Assembly: GCA_001556125.1 (NCBI GenBank) | Contig: LSIG01000129.1 | Span: 1 to 41,573 of the forward strand | Direction: 5' to 3' | Length of the DNA stretch: 41,573 bases | DNA from: Rhizobiales bacterium CCH10-E5 | GTDB taxonomy: Bacteria > Pseudomonadota > Alphaproteobacteria > Rhizobiales > Beijerinckiaceae | Shown here: piece by piece, positions 26,008 through 33,866 of the stretch | How positions within the stretch are numbered: position 1 is the stretch's first letter | Layout: each line of letters opens with the position of its first letter | Notes under the pieces: model-generated | The model's input: the letters and a program-made list of their open reading frames with translations, nothing else | Told to the model about the DNA's origin: nothing | The model's database searches: none | Program-made: the position numbers and the translations under genes

Positions 26008-26329
26008 GGATAACGCAACGCCCGACTGCCGCGGGCCGTTCGCCCGCTTGCCTTCAGCTTCGCCGGGGCTGGTTTAAGCCGGGCTTAAAGCGGCGGAGCC
26101 GGACAGCAGGCCGAGCGCCGCGCGATCCCTGAATTATCATTTGTCTTCAGTCGCTTATTGGCCTTACCCCGGCTGATCCGGCGGGACTGCCCATGTTGCG
26201 AGCAAGGTGAACGGAAGCTGAAGATGATGCGCCGCCTTTGAGCGTGCGGGATCACGCGATTTTTCGAGGTTTCGCGCTAATGTGCCGGTCGGAACGGGGC
26301 AGAAGGCCCTTTTCGCAGCGGAGACGGCG
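26008..26329. other. Intergenic region between the DivJ-like kinase and a small protein gene
   Basis: This 322-bp divergent spacer contains the perfect CtrA box at 26074-26088 and an AT-richer patch (GAATTATCATTTGTC, near 26132). Nothing else that I can name is visible. It may hold promoters for both directions. Confidence 0.6.
26074..26088. promoter_or_regulatory. Perfect CtrA box upstream of the DivJ-like kinase
   Basis: TTAAGCCGGGCTTAA is an exact TTAA-N7-TTAA. It is embedded in a perfect palindrome TTTAAGC-CGG-GCTTAAA (26073-26089). It lies 67 bp upstream of the kinase start codon, a normal promoter distance. Confidence 0.7.
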
Positions 26330-26614
26330 ATGGCCTATATCCTGCGCAGCCTGGCGGTGATCGGCGTGATCGCCCTGAACTCGCCGGTCCACGGCGGGCG
26401 ATCCGACACCGAGCAGACTGTGGCAACGGCGCGCAGCGCCGTGCGGACGGTGACGCACACGCCTCACCACGAGGTGGGGTCAAGCCTCACCGCAGCGCGC
26501 GAGGCCGCGCAAATCATCGCCGGACTGGATCCCGCGACGCGGCAGCGCTTGCTGGAGATGGCGGCCGGTGCCGCGCGCGGCGGGCTGACGGGGCAGAACG
26601 CCGCGACGCGCTGA
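26330..26614 (+). CDS. Small protein with N-terminal hydrophobic segment, unknown function
   Basis: This 94-residue protein begins MAYILRSLAVIGVIALNSP, which looks like a signal peptide or membrane anchor. A helical part follows (LTAAREAAQIIAGLDPATRQRLLEMAAGAA). It loosely resembles small rhizobial DUF5330-type proteins found in similar neighbourhoods, but I am not sure. It lies 86 bp upstream of the SufE-family gene in the same direction. An upstream in-frame start at 26282 is less convincing. Confidence 0.5.
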   Translation: MAYILRSLAVIGVIALNSPVHGGRSDTEQTVATARSAVRTVTHTPHHEVGSSLTAAREAAQIIAGLDPATRQRLLEMAAGAARGGLTGQNAATR

Positions 26615-26700
26615 CGCGCGGGCCGCACCACGCTTGACGGCGGGGCGCGCTGCGCCGAAGACGCTGGTGACCGGCGGAATGCCGGCGGCACGGACGGATC

Positions 26701-27129
26701 ATGAGCGCCAGCCTCGACGAGATCATCGCCAATTTCGACCTGCTCGACGAGTGGGACGACCGCTATCGCTACCTGATCGAGCTCGGCAAGAGCCTGGAGC
26801 CGCTGCCGGAGGAAGCCCATAACGAGGCCAACAAGGTGCGCGGCTGCGCCAGCCAGGTCTGGCTGGAAGCGCAGGCCGAGGCGGGACCGGGGCCGCAGAC
26901 GAAGCTCACCTTCCGCGGCGACAGCGACGCCCATATCGTGCGCGGTCTCGTCGCGCTGGCGCTGGCGATCTATTCCGGCCGCAGCGCCGCCGAGATTCTC
27001 GCGACGGACGCCTTCGAGACCTATGAGCGGCTGGGGCTCGCCGCACATTTGACGCCGCAGCGCTCGAATGGCGTGCGCTCGATGATCGAGCGCATCAAAT
27101 CCGACGCCCGCGCCGCTGCGGGCGCGTAG
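26701..27129 (+). CDS. SufE family protein
   Basis: This 142-residue protein matches SufE, which accepts persulfide sulfur from the cysteine desulfurase SufS and boosts Fe-S cluster assembly in the cytoplasm. The segment ANKVRGCASQVWL contains C49, the conserved sulfur-accepting cysteine. The C-terminal VRGLVALALAIYSGRSAAEIL and GLAAHLTPQRSNGV are also typical. Length is normal. The gene is away from any visible suf operon, as is common in rhizobia. It converges on the DUF6456 gene. Confidence 0.94.
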   Translation: MSASLDEIIANFDLLDEWDDRYRYLIELGKSLEPLPEEAHNEANKVRGCASQVWLEAQAEAGPGPQTKLTFRGDSDAHIVRGLVALALAIYSGRSAAEILATDAFETYERLGLAAHLTPQRSNGVRSMIERIKSDARAAAGA

Positions 27130-27141
27130 CGCGCACCGCGC

Positions 27142-27960
27142 TCATTCCGCCGCCGTCATGATGCGCGGGCGCGCATCCTGCGCCTGCCAGCCCCGCATCT
27201 CGCTGCCGCGCGCCGCGGGGGCCACGAGGCCGTAATGTCGGGCCAGCGCCGCTAGTGCCAGCCGTAGAGCCACCTTGGCGGAGCGCGCGGGCCAGCCGCG
27301 CTCGCGCTCGACGGCGTCGAGCCCCTTGAGGAAGCCGCAGACGTCGATCGCCAGCCCGGAGAGGTCGGGGCCCAGCCGATCGCAGGCGCGGGCGACGCGC
27401 TGGCGGGCAGCGAGCGCCGTGTCGGAAGCCGCAGCCGGGCCGCGGCTGCCGGCGCCGCGACCGTCCGGCGCCGAGGCGGCGTCCCAGTTCATCGTCGTGC
27501 GCGGCATCATCCGCGCCAGGGTGAGATCGGAGCGGAAGCGCTCGCCCGCGGCGAATTCCTCGTCCGATATCTGGGGCCGGCCATCCTTGCCCGGCCGGCG
27601 ATGCAACCAGAGCAGCGGGCTCTCGCGCTCGTCGAGCGTGACGCTTTGCGGTGCGCCATCGACAACGATCCGCGCCTCGACCAGATGGCGGGCCGTCGGG
27701 GCTGCCGGCTCGGTCGCCGGCTTGGCCGCCACGAGGCGTCGCGCCTTGCCCTCGCCCGTCCAGATCGCGTCTCCCCGCGCCAACAGACGACTCACGGCCT
27801 CGGGAGCGACGAAGCCGGCGCCCAGCGTCGTGCCGCCGCCTCGATAAAGCGCGATCCGCCCGCAGCCCAGCGGCGACGGGCAGGCGAAGGCGCCGGCCTG
27901 CGCCAGATGCCGCTGCAGCCGCGCGGTGTCCGGCTCCAGCCTGTCCGATGCGGGGCTCAT
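27142..27960 (-). CDS. DUF6456 domain protein
   Basis: This 272-residue protein has a C-terminal DUF6456 domain (about 110-240), recognisable by ESPLLWLHRR, ISDEEFAAGERFRSDLTLARM and CGFLKGLDAVERERGWPARSA. The N-terminal part (1-100) looks like a small winged-helix-type or unrelated domain. The start overlaps the stop of the DnaA-C-like gene in an ATGA overlap, so the two are translated together and probably function together. Relatives are annotated as putative regulators; the biochemical role is unknown. Confidence 0.8.
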   Translation of the reverse strand: MSPASDRLEPDTARLQRHLAQAGAFACPSPLGCGRIALYRGGGTTLGAGFVAPEAVSRLLARGDAIWTGEGKARRLVAAKPATEPAAPTARHLVEARIVVDGAPQSVTLDERESPLLWLHRRPGKDGRPQISDEEFAAGERFRSDLTLARMMPRTTMNWDAASAPDGRGAGSRGPAAASDTALAARQRVARACDRLGPDLSGLAIDVCGFLKGLDAVERERGWPARSAKVALRLALAALARHYGLVAPAARGSEMRGWQAQDARPRIMTAAE

Positions 27961-28328
27961 CGCCCGGTCTCCGCAGCCTGCGGCGCCATGAGCACCCGCA
28001 TCAGCGCCAGCAGGGCGATCTCCAGCGCCGCAAGACCGAATTCCTGGCGCGGGTCGTCCCGCCGGTCTTCGATCACGGCACAGGCATGGCGCACCGTGGT
28101 GCGGTCCCGCCCGAAACAGCTGCCGACGCGCGTGAAGGTCAGCCCGAAGACGATATGGGCGAGGTACATCGCCGTCTGGCGAGCCTGGGCAGCCGGCGCC
28201 TGGCCGCGGCGGGCGGTGCGCAGCGTCGCGGGCGGAATATGCCGAATGGCCGATACAGCCGCTTCCGCGAGACGCGCGCCGGCCGTCTCGCGCAGCGGAT
28301 CGCTCCTGTCACAGCTTGCCGTGTTCAT
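27957..28328 (-). CDS. DnaA C-terminal-like helix-turn-helix protein
   Basis: This 123-residue protein has a domain like the DNA-binding C-terminus of DnaA: ARQTAMYLAHIVFGLTFTRVG and GRDRTTVRHAC (73-83), the latter closely parallel to the DnaA signature GRDHSTVLHAC. There is no AAA+ domain, so it is a stand-alone DNA-binding module and not an initiator. It could recognise DnaA-box-like sites. The start ATG at 28328 follows AGGAGAAAG. It overlaps the DUF6456 gene by four bases and lies downstream of mucR on the same strand, separated by a terminator. Confidence 0.8.
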   Translation of the reverse strand: MNTASCDRSDPLRETAGARLAEAAVSAIRHIPPATLRTARRGQAPAAQARQTAMYLAHIVFGLTFTRVGSCFGRDRTTVRHACAVIEDRRDDPRQEFGLAALEIALLALMRVLMAPQAAETGR

Positions 28329-28444
28329 GATGCGTTCTTTCTCCTGCACCCCGGAACGGGCCGAGCGGGAGTTATCACTGCATGAATAAATTCCTATTGC
28401 AAGCCCGGCGGCGGGTGCAGCCCGGTTATCCCCGCCGCGCAACG

Positions 28445-28471
28445 AAAAAGGCCGCCGGCGAACCGGCGGCC
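28445..28471 (-). terminator. Terminator after mucR
   Basis: A perfect 9-bp stem (28450-28458 with 28463-28471) and a CGAA loop are followed on the minus strand by five T residues. It lies about 45 bp after the mucR stop. Confidence 0.85.
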
Positions 28472-28515
28472 TGTCGAAAGCGTTCGCGCCGCGATGCGGG
28501 GCGACGTAGCGCCCG

Positions 28516-28932
28516 TCAGCGGCGCTTGCGGCGCTGCTGGCCCAGGCCCATCTTCTTGGCGAGCTGGGAGCGGGCCTCGGCGTAGTTCGGCGCGACCATC
28601 GGATAGTCGGGCGGCAGGCCCCACTTCTCGCGATACTGCTCGGGTGACATGTTGTACTGCGTGCGCAGGTGGCGCTTCAGCGACTTGAACTTCTTTCCGT
28701 CCTCGAGGCAGATCAGGTAATCGGCCGTGATCGACTTCTTCACCGGAATGGCCGGGCGGGGCGCCTCGGCCGGAGCCACGGGCGCTGCGCCGCCGATGAC
28801 GCGGTTCAGGGCGGCGTGAACATCGTTGATCAGCGCAGGCAGTTCGGAGGCGGGAACAGAGTTGTTCGAGACATAAGCAGAGACGATGTCCGCCGTCAGC
28901 TCGATGTAATCCGATCCTTCGTTGTCTGCCAT
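28516..28932 (-). CDS. mucR: MucR/Ros family transcriptional regulator
   Basis: This 138-residue protein matches MucR, the H-NS-like global regulator of exopolysaccharide, motility and virulence genes in rhizobia and Brucella. The DNA-binding core reads [15 protein letters not shown] (75-89), then [23 protein letters not shown]. In Ros the zinc ligands are two Cys and two His. Here the second Cys is Asp78, and the residue in the second His position is Gln92, so classical zinc binding looks lost while C75 and H88 remain. The N-terminal part is the likely oligomerisation region. ATG at 28932 with GGGAG upstream fits the family; longer in-frame starts are not supported. Autoregulation is usual. 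Confidence 0.93.
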   Translation of the reverse strand: MADNEGSDYIELTADIVSAYVSNNSVPASELPALINDVHAALNRVIGGAAPVAPAEAPRPAIPVKKSITADYLICLEDGKKFKSLKRHLRTQYNMSPEQYREKWGLPPDYPMVAPNYAEARSQLAKKMGLGQQRRKRR

Positions 28933-29266
28933 GATGGCGTCACTCCCTGATGCTTTGGCTGCGATGCTGCGAATGTGGAAGACATTGAGGATCAATGCCT
29001 TTGCGATCCCAACCAAGGGCGCCCGAACACTATCGACTCGGACACGACTGCAGCGGATCGATTGGCCCCGTTTAATCGAAGGCCAACGTCGCCGCAAGTG
29101 ATCGGCCGCGTGCGAATACGATTTATCCTCTCCAATTATTGCCGTGGCCCATCGTTCAACATGATATCGGCCGGTCGCGCAGGGCGGCATCTGGTCCTGT
29201 GCCTTGATCTTGCCAGCCCGCATCCGCCTCTCTACCTGTCGGCACCGCCGGTCCGAGGAGATGTCG
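28933..29266. other. Intergenic region between mucR and the S9 peptidase gene
   Basis: This 334-bp divergent spacer includes a relatively AT-rich stretch (about 29075-29170, with TTTAATCG, GATTTATCC and AATTATTG). It probably contains the mucR promoter and AT-rich MucR-binding sites. I could not fix a promoter with confidence. Confidence 0.5.
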
Positions 29267-31432
29267 ATGCGCTCAAAGCCCCCATCCGCCGCCAAGACAC
29301 AGCGTCGGCGCCGCCCTGCCCCGCCAAGGGCCGAGGTCCGGACCAAGACCACGCAAGTCCATGGCGTGACGTTGCGGGACGATTATGACTGGCTGCGGGC
29401 GGCGAACTGGAAAGAGGTGCTGCGCGAGCCCGAAGCGCTGCCCGCGGACATCCGCGCCTATCTCGAAGCCGAGAACGCCTATGCGGCGGCGCTGATGGCG
29501 CCCACCCGCGCGCTGCAGCGCGAACTCGTCAAGGAGATGCGCGGCCGGCTCAAGGAGGACGATTCGAGCGTCCCGCAGCCGGACGGGCCGTTCCTCTACT
29601 ATTCGCGCTACCGTCGCGGGGCCGAGCATCCGCTGATCTGCCGGAAGCCGCGCAGCGGCAAGGGCGGCGGCAAGGGCCGCGAGACGGTCATGCTCGACGC
29701 CGACGCCCTGGCGGAGGGCAAGGATTTCTTCGACCTCGCCGACACCGCCCACAGCCCCGACCATCGCCTGCTGGCCTGGAGCGCCGACGAGGCGGGCTCC
29801 GAGCTTCACACGATCCGCGTGCGCGACCTCGCCAGCGGCGAGGATCTGCCCGATGCCGTTCCCGACACCACCGGCGACATCGTCTGGGCCGCCGACAGCC
29901 GTTCCTTCTTCTATGTCGGGCTCGACGCCGACCACCGCCCCTCGAAGGTCCTGCGCCATCGCCTCGGCGATCCCGCCGCGCATGACACGCTGCTCCACGA
30001 TGAGGCGGATGCCGGCATGTTCGTCGACATCGACGAGACGCAGTCCGGCCGATTCCTGCTGATCTCGATCAGCGACCACGAAACCTCGGAGATCCGGCTG
30101 GTCGACCTGACAGCGCAGGACGTAGACCCCGTCGTGGTGGCGCCGCGTCTGGTCGGGCGGCAGTACGACGTCGAACACCATGGCGAGGACCTGCTGATCC
30201 GCACCAATGCGGACGGCGCTGAGGACTTCAAGATCGTCAGTGCGCCGGTCGTCTCGCCGGGGCCCGAGCAGTGGCGGGACGTGATCGCTCATGTGCCGGG
30301 ACGGCTGATCCTCAGCCATCTCTGCCTGAAGGGGCGGCTCATCCGGCTCGAGCGGGAGAACGGACTGCCGCGCATCGTCATCCGCGACCTCACCACCGGG
30401 TCCGAGAGCAGCATTGCCTTCGACGAGGAGGCCTATGGGCTGGGCCTGGATGCGGGGTACGAGTTCGAGACCGACACGCTGCGCTTCATCTATGCCTCGA
30501 TGGCCCGCCCGGCCGAGACCTACGACTACGACATGGGCAGCGGCGCGCGCGTGCTGCTCAAGCGCCAGGAGATCCCGTCCGGCCACGATCCCGAGGCCTA
30601 TCGGGTGCGCCGGATCTTCGCCACCGCCTCAGATGGCGAGCAGGTGCCGATTTCACTGCTCCACCGGGCCGATCTGGCGCTCGACGGCCGCGCACCCTGT
30701 CTGCTCTACGGCTACGGCTCCTATGGCTCGGCGATGTCGGCCTCGTTCCGGACGCGGCCGCTCAGCCTCGTCGATCGCGGCTTCGTCTATGCCATCGCCC
30801 ATGTCCGCGGCGGCACCGAGAAAGGCCGGCGCTGGTATCTCGACGGCAAGCGCGAGAAGAAGCGAAATACCTTCACCGATTTCATCGCCGCCGCCGAAGC
30901 GCTGGCTCAGGGCGGCTTCACCGCACGCGGGCGCATCGTCGCAGAGGGCGGCAGTGCCGGCGGCATGCTGATGGGCGCGGTGGCGAACATGGCCCCTCAC
31001 CTCTTCGCCGGGATCGTCGCGGAGGTGCCCTTCGTCGACGTGCTCAACACGATCCTCGACGACACCCTGCCGCTGACACCGCCGGAATGGCCCGAATGGG
31101 GCGATCCGATCCGCGACGTCGCCGCCTTCGAGACGATCCGCGGCTACTCGCCCTATGACAACGTGACCGCACAGTCCTATCCGCCGATCCTGGCGATGGC
31201 AGGGCTCACCGATCCGCGCGTGACCTATTGGGAGCCCGCAAAATGGGTGGCGCGCCTGCGCGCGACCATGACAGGAGGTGGGCCGGTGCTGCTGCACACC
31301 AACATGGATGCGGGCCATGCGGGCTCGGCCGGGAGATTCGATTCGCTGAAGGAGACGGCGCTGGCCTATGCCTTCGCCCTCCGGGCAGTCGGCGAAGGCT
31401 GGCCTGAGCAGGCGGCCGGCAAAGAGGCCTGA
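29267..31432 (+). CDS. S9 family serine peptidase, oligopeptidase B (protease II) type
   Basis: This 721-residue cytoplasmic peptidase of the prolyl oligopeptidase family cleaves short peptides, in the oligopeptidase B branch after Arg or Lys. The N-terminal beta-propeller (about 70-400) includes [13 protein letters not shown]. The alpha/beta-hydrolase domain has EGGSAGG with nucleophile S563, Asp649 (LTDPRV) and His684 (DAGHAG). The segments YGYGSYG and [13 protein letters not shown] are typical of oligopeptidase B. ATG at 29267 has GAGGAG six bases upstream; 29261 would put the ribosome-binding site against the start codon. It converges on the large membrane protein gene 17 bp away. Confidence 0.93.
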   Translation: MRSKPPSAAKTQRRRRPAPPRAEVRTKTTQVHGVTLRDDYDWLRAANWKEVLREPEALPADIRAYLEAENAYAAALMAPTRALQRELVKEMRGRLKEDDSSVPQPDGPFLYYSRYRRGAEHPLICRKPRSGKGGGKGRETVMLDADALAEGKDFFDLADTAHSPDHRLLAWSADEAGSELHTIRVRDLASGEDLPDAVPDTTGDIVWAADSRSFFYVGLDADHRPSKVLRHRLGDPAAHDTLLHDEADAGMFVDIDETQSGRFLLISISDHETSEIRLVDLTAQDVDPVVVAPRLVGRQYDVEHHGEDLLIRTNADGAEDFKIVSAPVVSPGPEQWRDVIAHVPGRLILSHLCLKGRLIRLERENGLPRIVIRDLTTGSESSIAFDEEAYGLGLDAGYEFETDTLRFIYASMARPAETYDYDMGSGARVLLKRQEIPSGHDPEAYRVRRIFATASDGEQVPISLLHRADLALDGRAPCLLYGYGSYGSAMSASFRTRPLSLVDRGFVYAIAHVRGGTEKGRRWYLDGKREKKRNTFTDFIAAAEALAQGGFTARGRIVAEGGSAGGMLMGAVANMAPHLFAGIVAEVPFVDVLNTILDDTLPLTPPEWPEWGDPIRDVAAFETIRGYSPYDNVTAQSYPPILAMAGLTDPRVTYWEPAKWVARLRATMTGGGPVLLHTNMDAGHAGSAGRFDSLKETALAYAFALRAVGEGWPEQAAGKEA

Positions 31433-31449
31433 CCCCGTGCGGGGGATGC

Positions 31450-32859
31450 TCAGCCTCCCAGCCGGCTCTTCTCGCTCGCGAGATAGACCTTCAGCTCGTC
31501 CATCGAGGCGAAGCTGTAGTCGCCCTCCGGCGTGCGGGCCTTGATCGAGCCGTCGGCATAGATGGTGAAATGGGCCTCGCCAACCTGATAGGCGCCGACA
31601 ATGCCCTCATCGGAGGCCGCGGGCGCCTCCTCGGCCGGACTTGCGGCCGGTTCGGCCTCCGGCTCGACCGGAGCCTCTGCAATCCACGCCGGATCGGTCT
31701 CGCCGATCGTCTCGGCGGCAGCGGCCTCCCGGCTCTGGGGCGGCCAGGGCGGCACGGCCCGCTCGTCGCGGTCGAGAGCAGGCCAGGTGAACTCGGTGGG
31801 CAGCGTCGGCTCCAGGCGCCGAGGGGGCGGCACCACCTCGATATCGCCTTGCGCCTCGGGCTCCGGCCCGCGGCGACCCAGTGCCGAATCCATCCAGCTC
31901 GCCGCGACAGCGAGGTCATCCGGCTCGGCCAAGGGGCGCGGCTCCTCGAAACGCGGCTCGACGCGCCCGCCGGCCGGGCCGAGGCCAAGGCCGGCCAGAC
32001 TCTCGCGCAGCCGGCCGAACTCATCGTCCTCGGTCCCGCTGGGAGGGGCCACCGGCGTCAGGGGGTCATCGATGTCGGTGGTCAGCGGTGGGATCGGTTC
32101 CGAAAGATCGGGCTCGGGCACAGTCGTGTCGGAGCGGACAACGGCCGAATCCTGCGCGGCGTCGGGCGGAGCGGGCATGGGCTCGTCGGCTGGCGGCGAG
32201 AGAGGCTCGGTCGACATGGCCGGGTCGACCGGAAGGGCCGGGTCAACCGGACGGAACGGATCGAACGCCGGCAGGATCTCCGCCTCGGCAAGGTCCGGGA
32301 CCGTCTCGTCTCTCTGCGGTTCCACTTCCGCCTCCGAAGGGGCCGGCTCAGCGGCGCGTGGCTCGCTGGGGGGCGCAGTCTCGACCTCCTTGTCCAGAAC
32401 GGTGGCGAGATGGGCGCCGAACAGGTCGGGCTCGTCGGTCTTGTCCGCGGCTTCCGGCATCGTCGCAGCAGGCGTATCGGCGGTGGCCGCTGCCGCCAGG
32501 CCCGCTCCTGCGAGCGCGCCTGCAACCGCCGCGGCGCCCGCCACTGCCGCCGGCTCCGCCAGGGAAGGCTGGGCCATCGCGCCGGGCTCGCGTGCCGTCA
32601 CACCCGCCGCGCCCGCCAGAGACAGCGCCATGGTCGCACCGGAGATCTTGTTCTCGAGCGTCCGGAGCTTCGCCAGCACGGCTGCGAGCGCCAGCAGGAT
32701 CACCCCAGCGACCGCCACCACCGTGCCGATGATGACCTGGGTGAAGCCGCGCTCGAGCACGAGATAGGGCATGCCGTCGATGATCGCTGCCGCGCCGCCG
32801 CCGAGAAAAGTCAGGCCGAGCAGGATGAAGAGAATGATCAACGGTGTGTCCTCGGCCAT
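31450..32859 (-). CDS. Large acidic two-helix membrane protein, unknown function
   Basis: This 469-residue protein has two N-terminal membrane helices (about 7-29 and 41-65), a short coiled segment LAKLRTLENKI, and then a very long Pro/Ala/Glu/Asp-rich stretch (about 100-420) likely to be disordered. A compact C-terminal motif follows: YQVGEAHFTIYADGSIKART, then PEGDYSFASMDELKVYL. The C-terminal motif recurs in rhizobial proteins I have seen, but no function is known to me. The layout resembles a tethered flexible linker with a small binding module at the end. It lies divergent from sodB across a 311-bp spacer. Confidence 0.75.
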   Translation of the reverse strand: MAEDTPLIILFILLGLTFLGGGAAAIIDGMPYLVLERGFTQVIIGTVVAVAGVILLALAAVLAKLRTLENKISGATMALSLAGAAGVTAREPGAMAQPSLAEPAAVAGAAAVAGALAGAGLAAAATADTPAATMPEAADKTDEPDLFGAHLATVLDKEVETAPPSEPRAAEPAPSEAEVEPQRDETVPDLAEAEILPAFDPFRPVDPALPVDPAMSTEPLSPPADEPMPAPPDAAQDSAVVRSDTTVPEPDLSEPIPPLTTDIDDPLTPVAPPSGTEDDEFGRLRESLAGLGLGPAGGRVEPRFEEPRPLAEPDDLAVAASWMDSALGRRGPEPEAQGDIEVVPPPRRLEPTLPTEFTWPALDRDERAVPPWPPQSREAAAAETIGETDPAWIAEAPVEPEAEPAASPAEEAPAASDEGIVGAYQVGEAHFTIYADGSIKARTPEGDYSFASMDELKVYLASEKSRLGG

Positions 32860-33170
32860 GGGCGGGAAGGCAAATCAGGCTGTCCGCCGGGTCGCGCGAA
32901 GCGGCCCGTCTGCCCCGCCATCATCTAACGTATTGAATAAGAGAGAGTTTCAATTCGCGACCTCGACAGGCGCGCGGAATCGGGCGGGAGTGAGGCGCTT
33001 TTCGTCACCGCGCGTCGCCGCAATATGGCGCCGGCGGTTGCCGGAGCGCAGGTGGAGGCTTAACTAACGAAGTGGATGGCGGGCGCCCCCGAGGGGTCCG
33101 ACAGGCCCATGCCGCCCTGCGGCAAGCCATTCTCAGTTCACGCGATTTGCCAGCCCAAGGAGAGGCGCCG
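32860..33170. other. Intergenic region upstream of sodB
   Basis: This 311-bp divergent spacer holds an AT-richer patch (32928-32955) with the weak inverted repeat described separately, and the sodB ribosome-binding site AAGGAGAGG just before 33171. I see no other clear element. Confidence 0.5.
32932..32954. promoter_or_regulatory. Weak inverted repeat in the sodB / membrane protein spacer
   Basis: ATTGAA (32932-32937) and TTCAAT (32949-32954) are separated by 11 bases in an AT-rich patch. A regulator of sodB, for example an iron-responsive one, could bind here. Short arms make this weak. Confidence 0.25.
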
Positions 33171-33773
33171 ATGACCTTCACCCTTCCCGACCTGCCCTAC
33201 GCCCACGACGCGCTGCAGCCCTTCATGTCGAAGGAAACGCTCGAGTTCCACCACGACAAGCACCATCTCGCCTATGTCAACAACGGCAACAACGCGATCA
33301 AGGGCACGGAATTCGAGGGCAAGTCGCTCGAGGAGATCGTCAAGGCCTCGCATGGCAAGAACGCGGCCGTGTTCAACAATGCCGGCCAGCACTACAACCA
33401 CCTGCACTTCTGGAAGTGGATGAAGCCCAATGGCGGTGGCGCCATTCCGGGCGCACTGGAGAAGGCGATCGTCGAGTCCTTCGGCTCGGTCGACAAGATG
33501 AAGGAAGACTTCATCGCCGCCGGCACCGGCCAGTTCGGCTCGGGCTGGGCCTGGCTCGAGGTCAAGGGCGGCAAGATCGCCGTCTCGAAGACGCCGAACG
33601 GCGAGAGCCCGCTGGTCAACGGCGCGCTGCCGATCTTGGGCTGCGATGTCTGGGAGCATTCCTACTACATCGACTACCGCAATCGTCGTCCCGACTATCT
33701 CAAGGCCTTCCTCGAGAGCCTCGTGAACTGGGAATACGTCGCGGAGATGTACGACGCGGCCGCCAAGGCCTGA
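33171..33773 (+). CDS. sodB: Superoxide dismutase (Fe-type)
   Basis: This 200-residue enzyme converts superoxide to hydrogen peroxide and oxygen. Metal ligands are H27 (in FHHDKHH), H77 (in QHYNHLHFW), D159 and H163 (in DVWEHSYY). The outer-sphere Gln73, four residues before H77, is the placement usual for Fe-type enzymes, although metal choice cannot be proven from sequence. No signal peptide is seen, so it is cytoplasmic. ATG at 33171 follows a strong AAGGAGAGG. A good terminator follows the gene, so it is a single-gene unit. Confidence 0.96.
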   Translation: MTFTLPDLPYAHDALQPFMSKETLEFHHDKHHLAYVNNGNNAIKGTEFEGKSLEEIVKASHGKNAAVFNNAGQHYNHLHFWKWMKPNGGGAIPGALEKAIVESFGSVDKMKEDFIAAGTGQFGSGWAWLEVKGGKIAVSKTPNGESPLVNGALPILGCDVWEHSYYIDYRNRRPDYLKAFLESLVNWEYVAEMYDAAAKA

Positions 33774-33805
33774 GCCTTCGCGAGCTCTTGTGGCCGGATA
33801 AGGGA

Positions 33806-33828
33806 ACGGGGCCGCGAGGCCCCGTTTT
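33806..33828 (+). terminator. Terminator after sodB
   Basis: An 8-bp stem ACGGGGCC/GGCCCCGT (33806-33813 and 33818-33825) with a GCGA loop runs into four T residues (the first shared with the stem), 32 bp after the stop codon. Confidence 0.8.
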
Positions 33829-33866
33829 CATGCCGGCGGAGAAGACGGGACACCGTCCCGCCGTGG

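Noticed and set aside
23542..26013. An 823-codon open frame on the plus strand, antisense to the DivJ-like kinase operon
   Set aside because: It is an effect of high GC: the encoded protein is Arg/Gly/His-rich with no domain, while the opposite strand has full kinase motifs.
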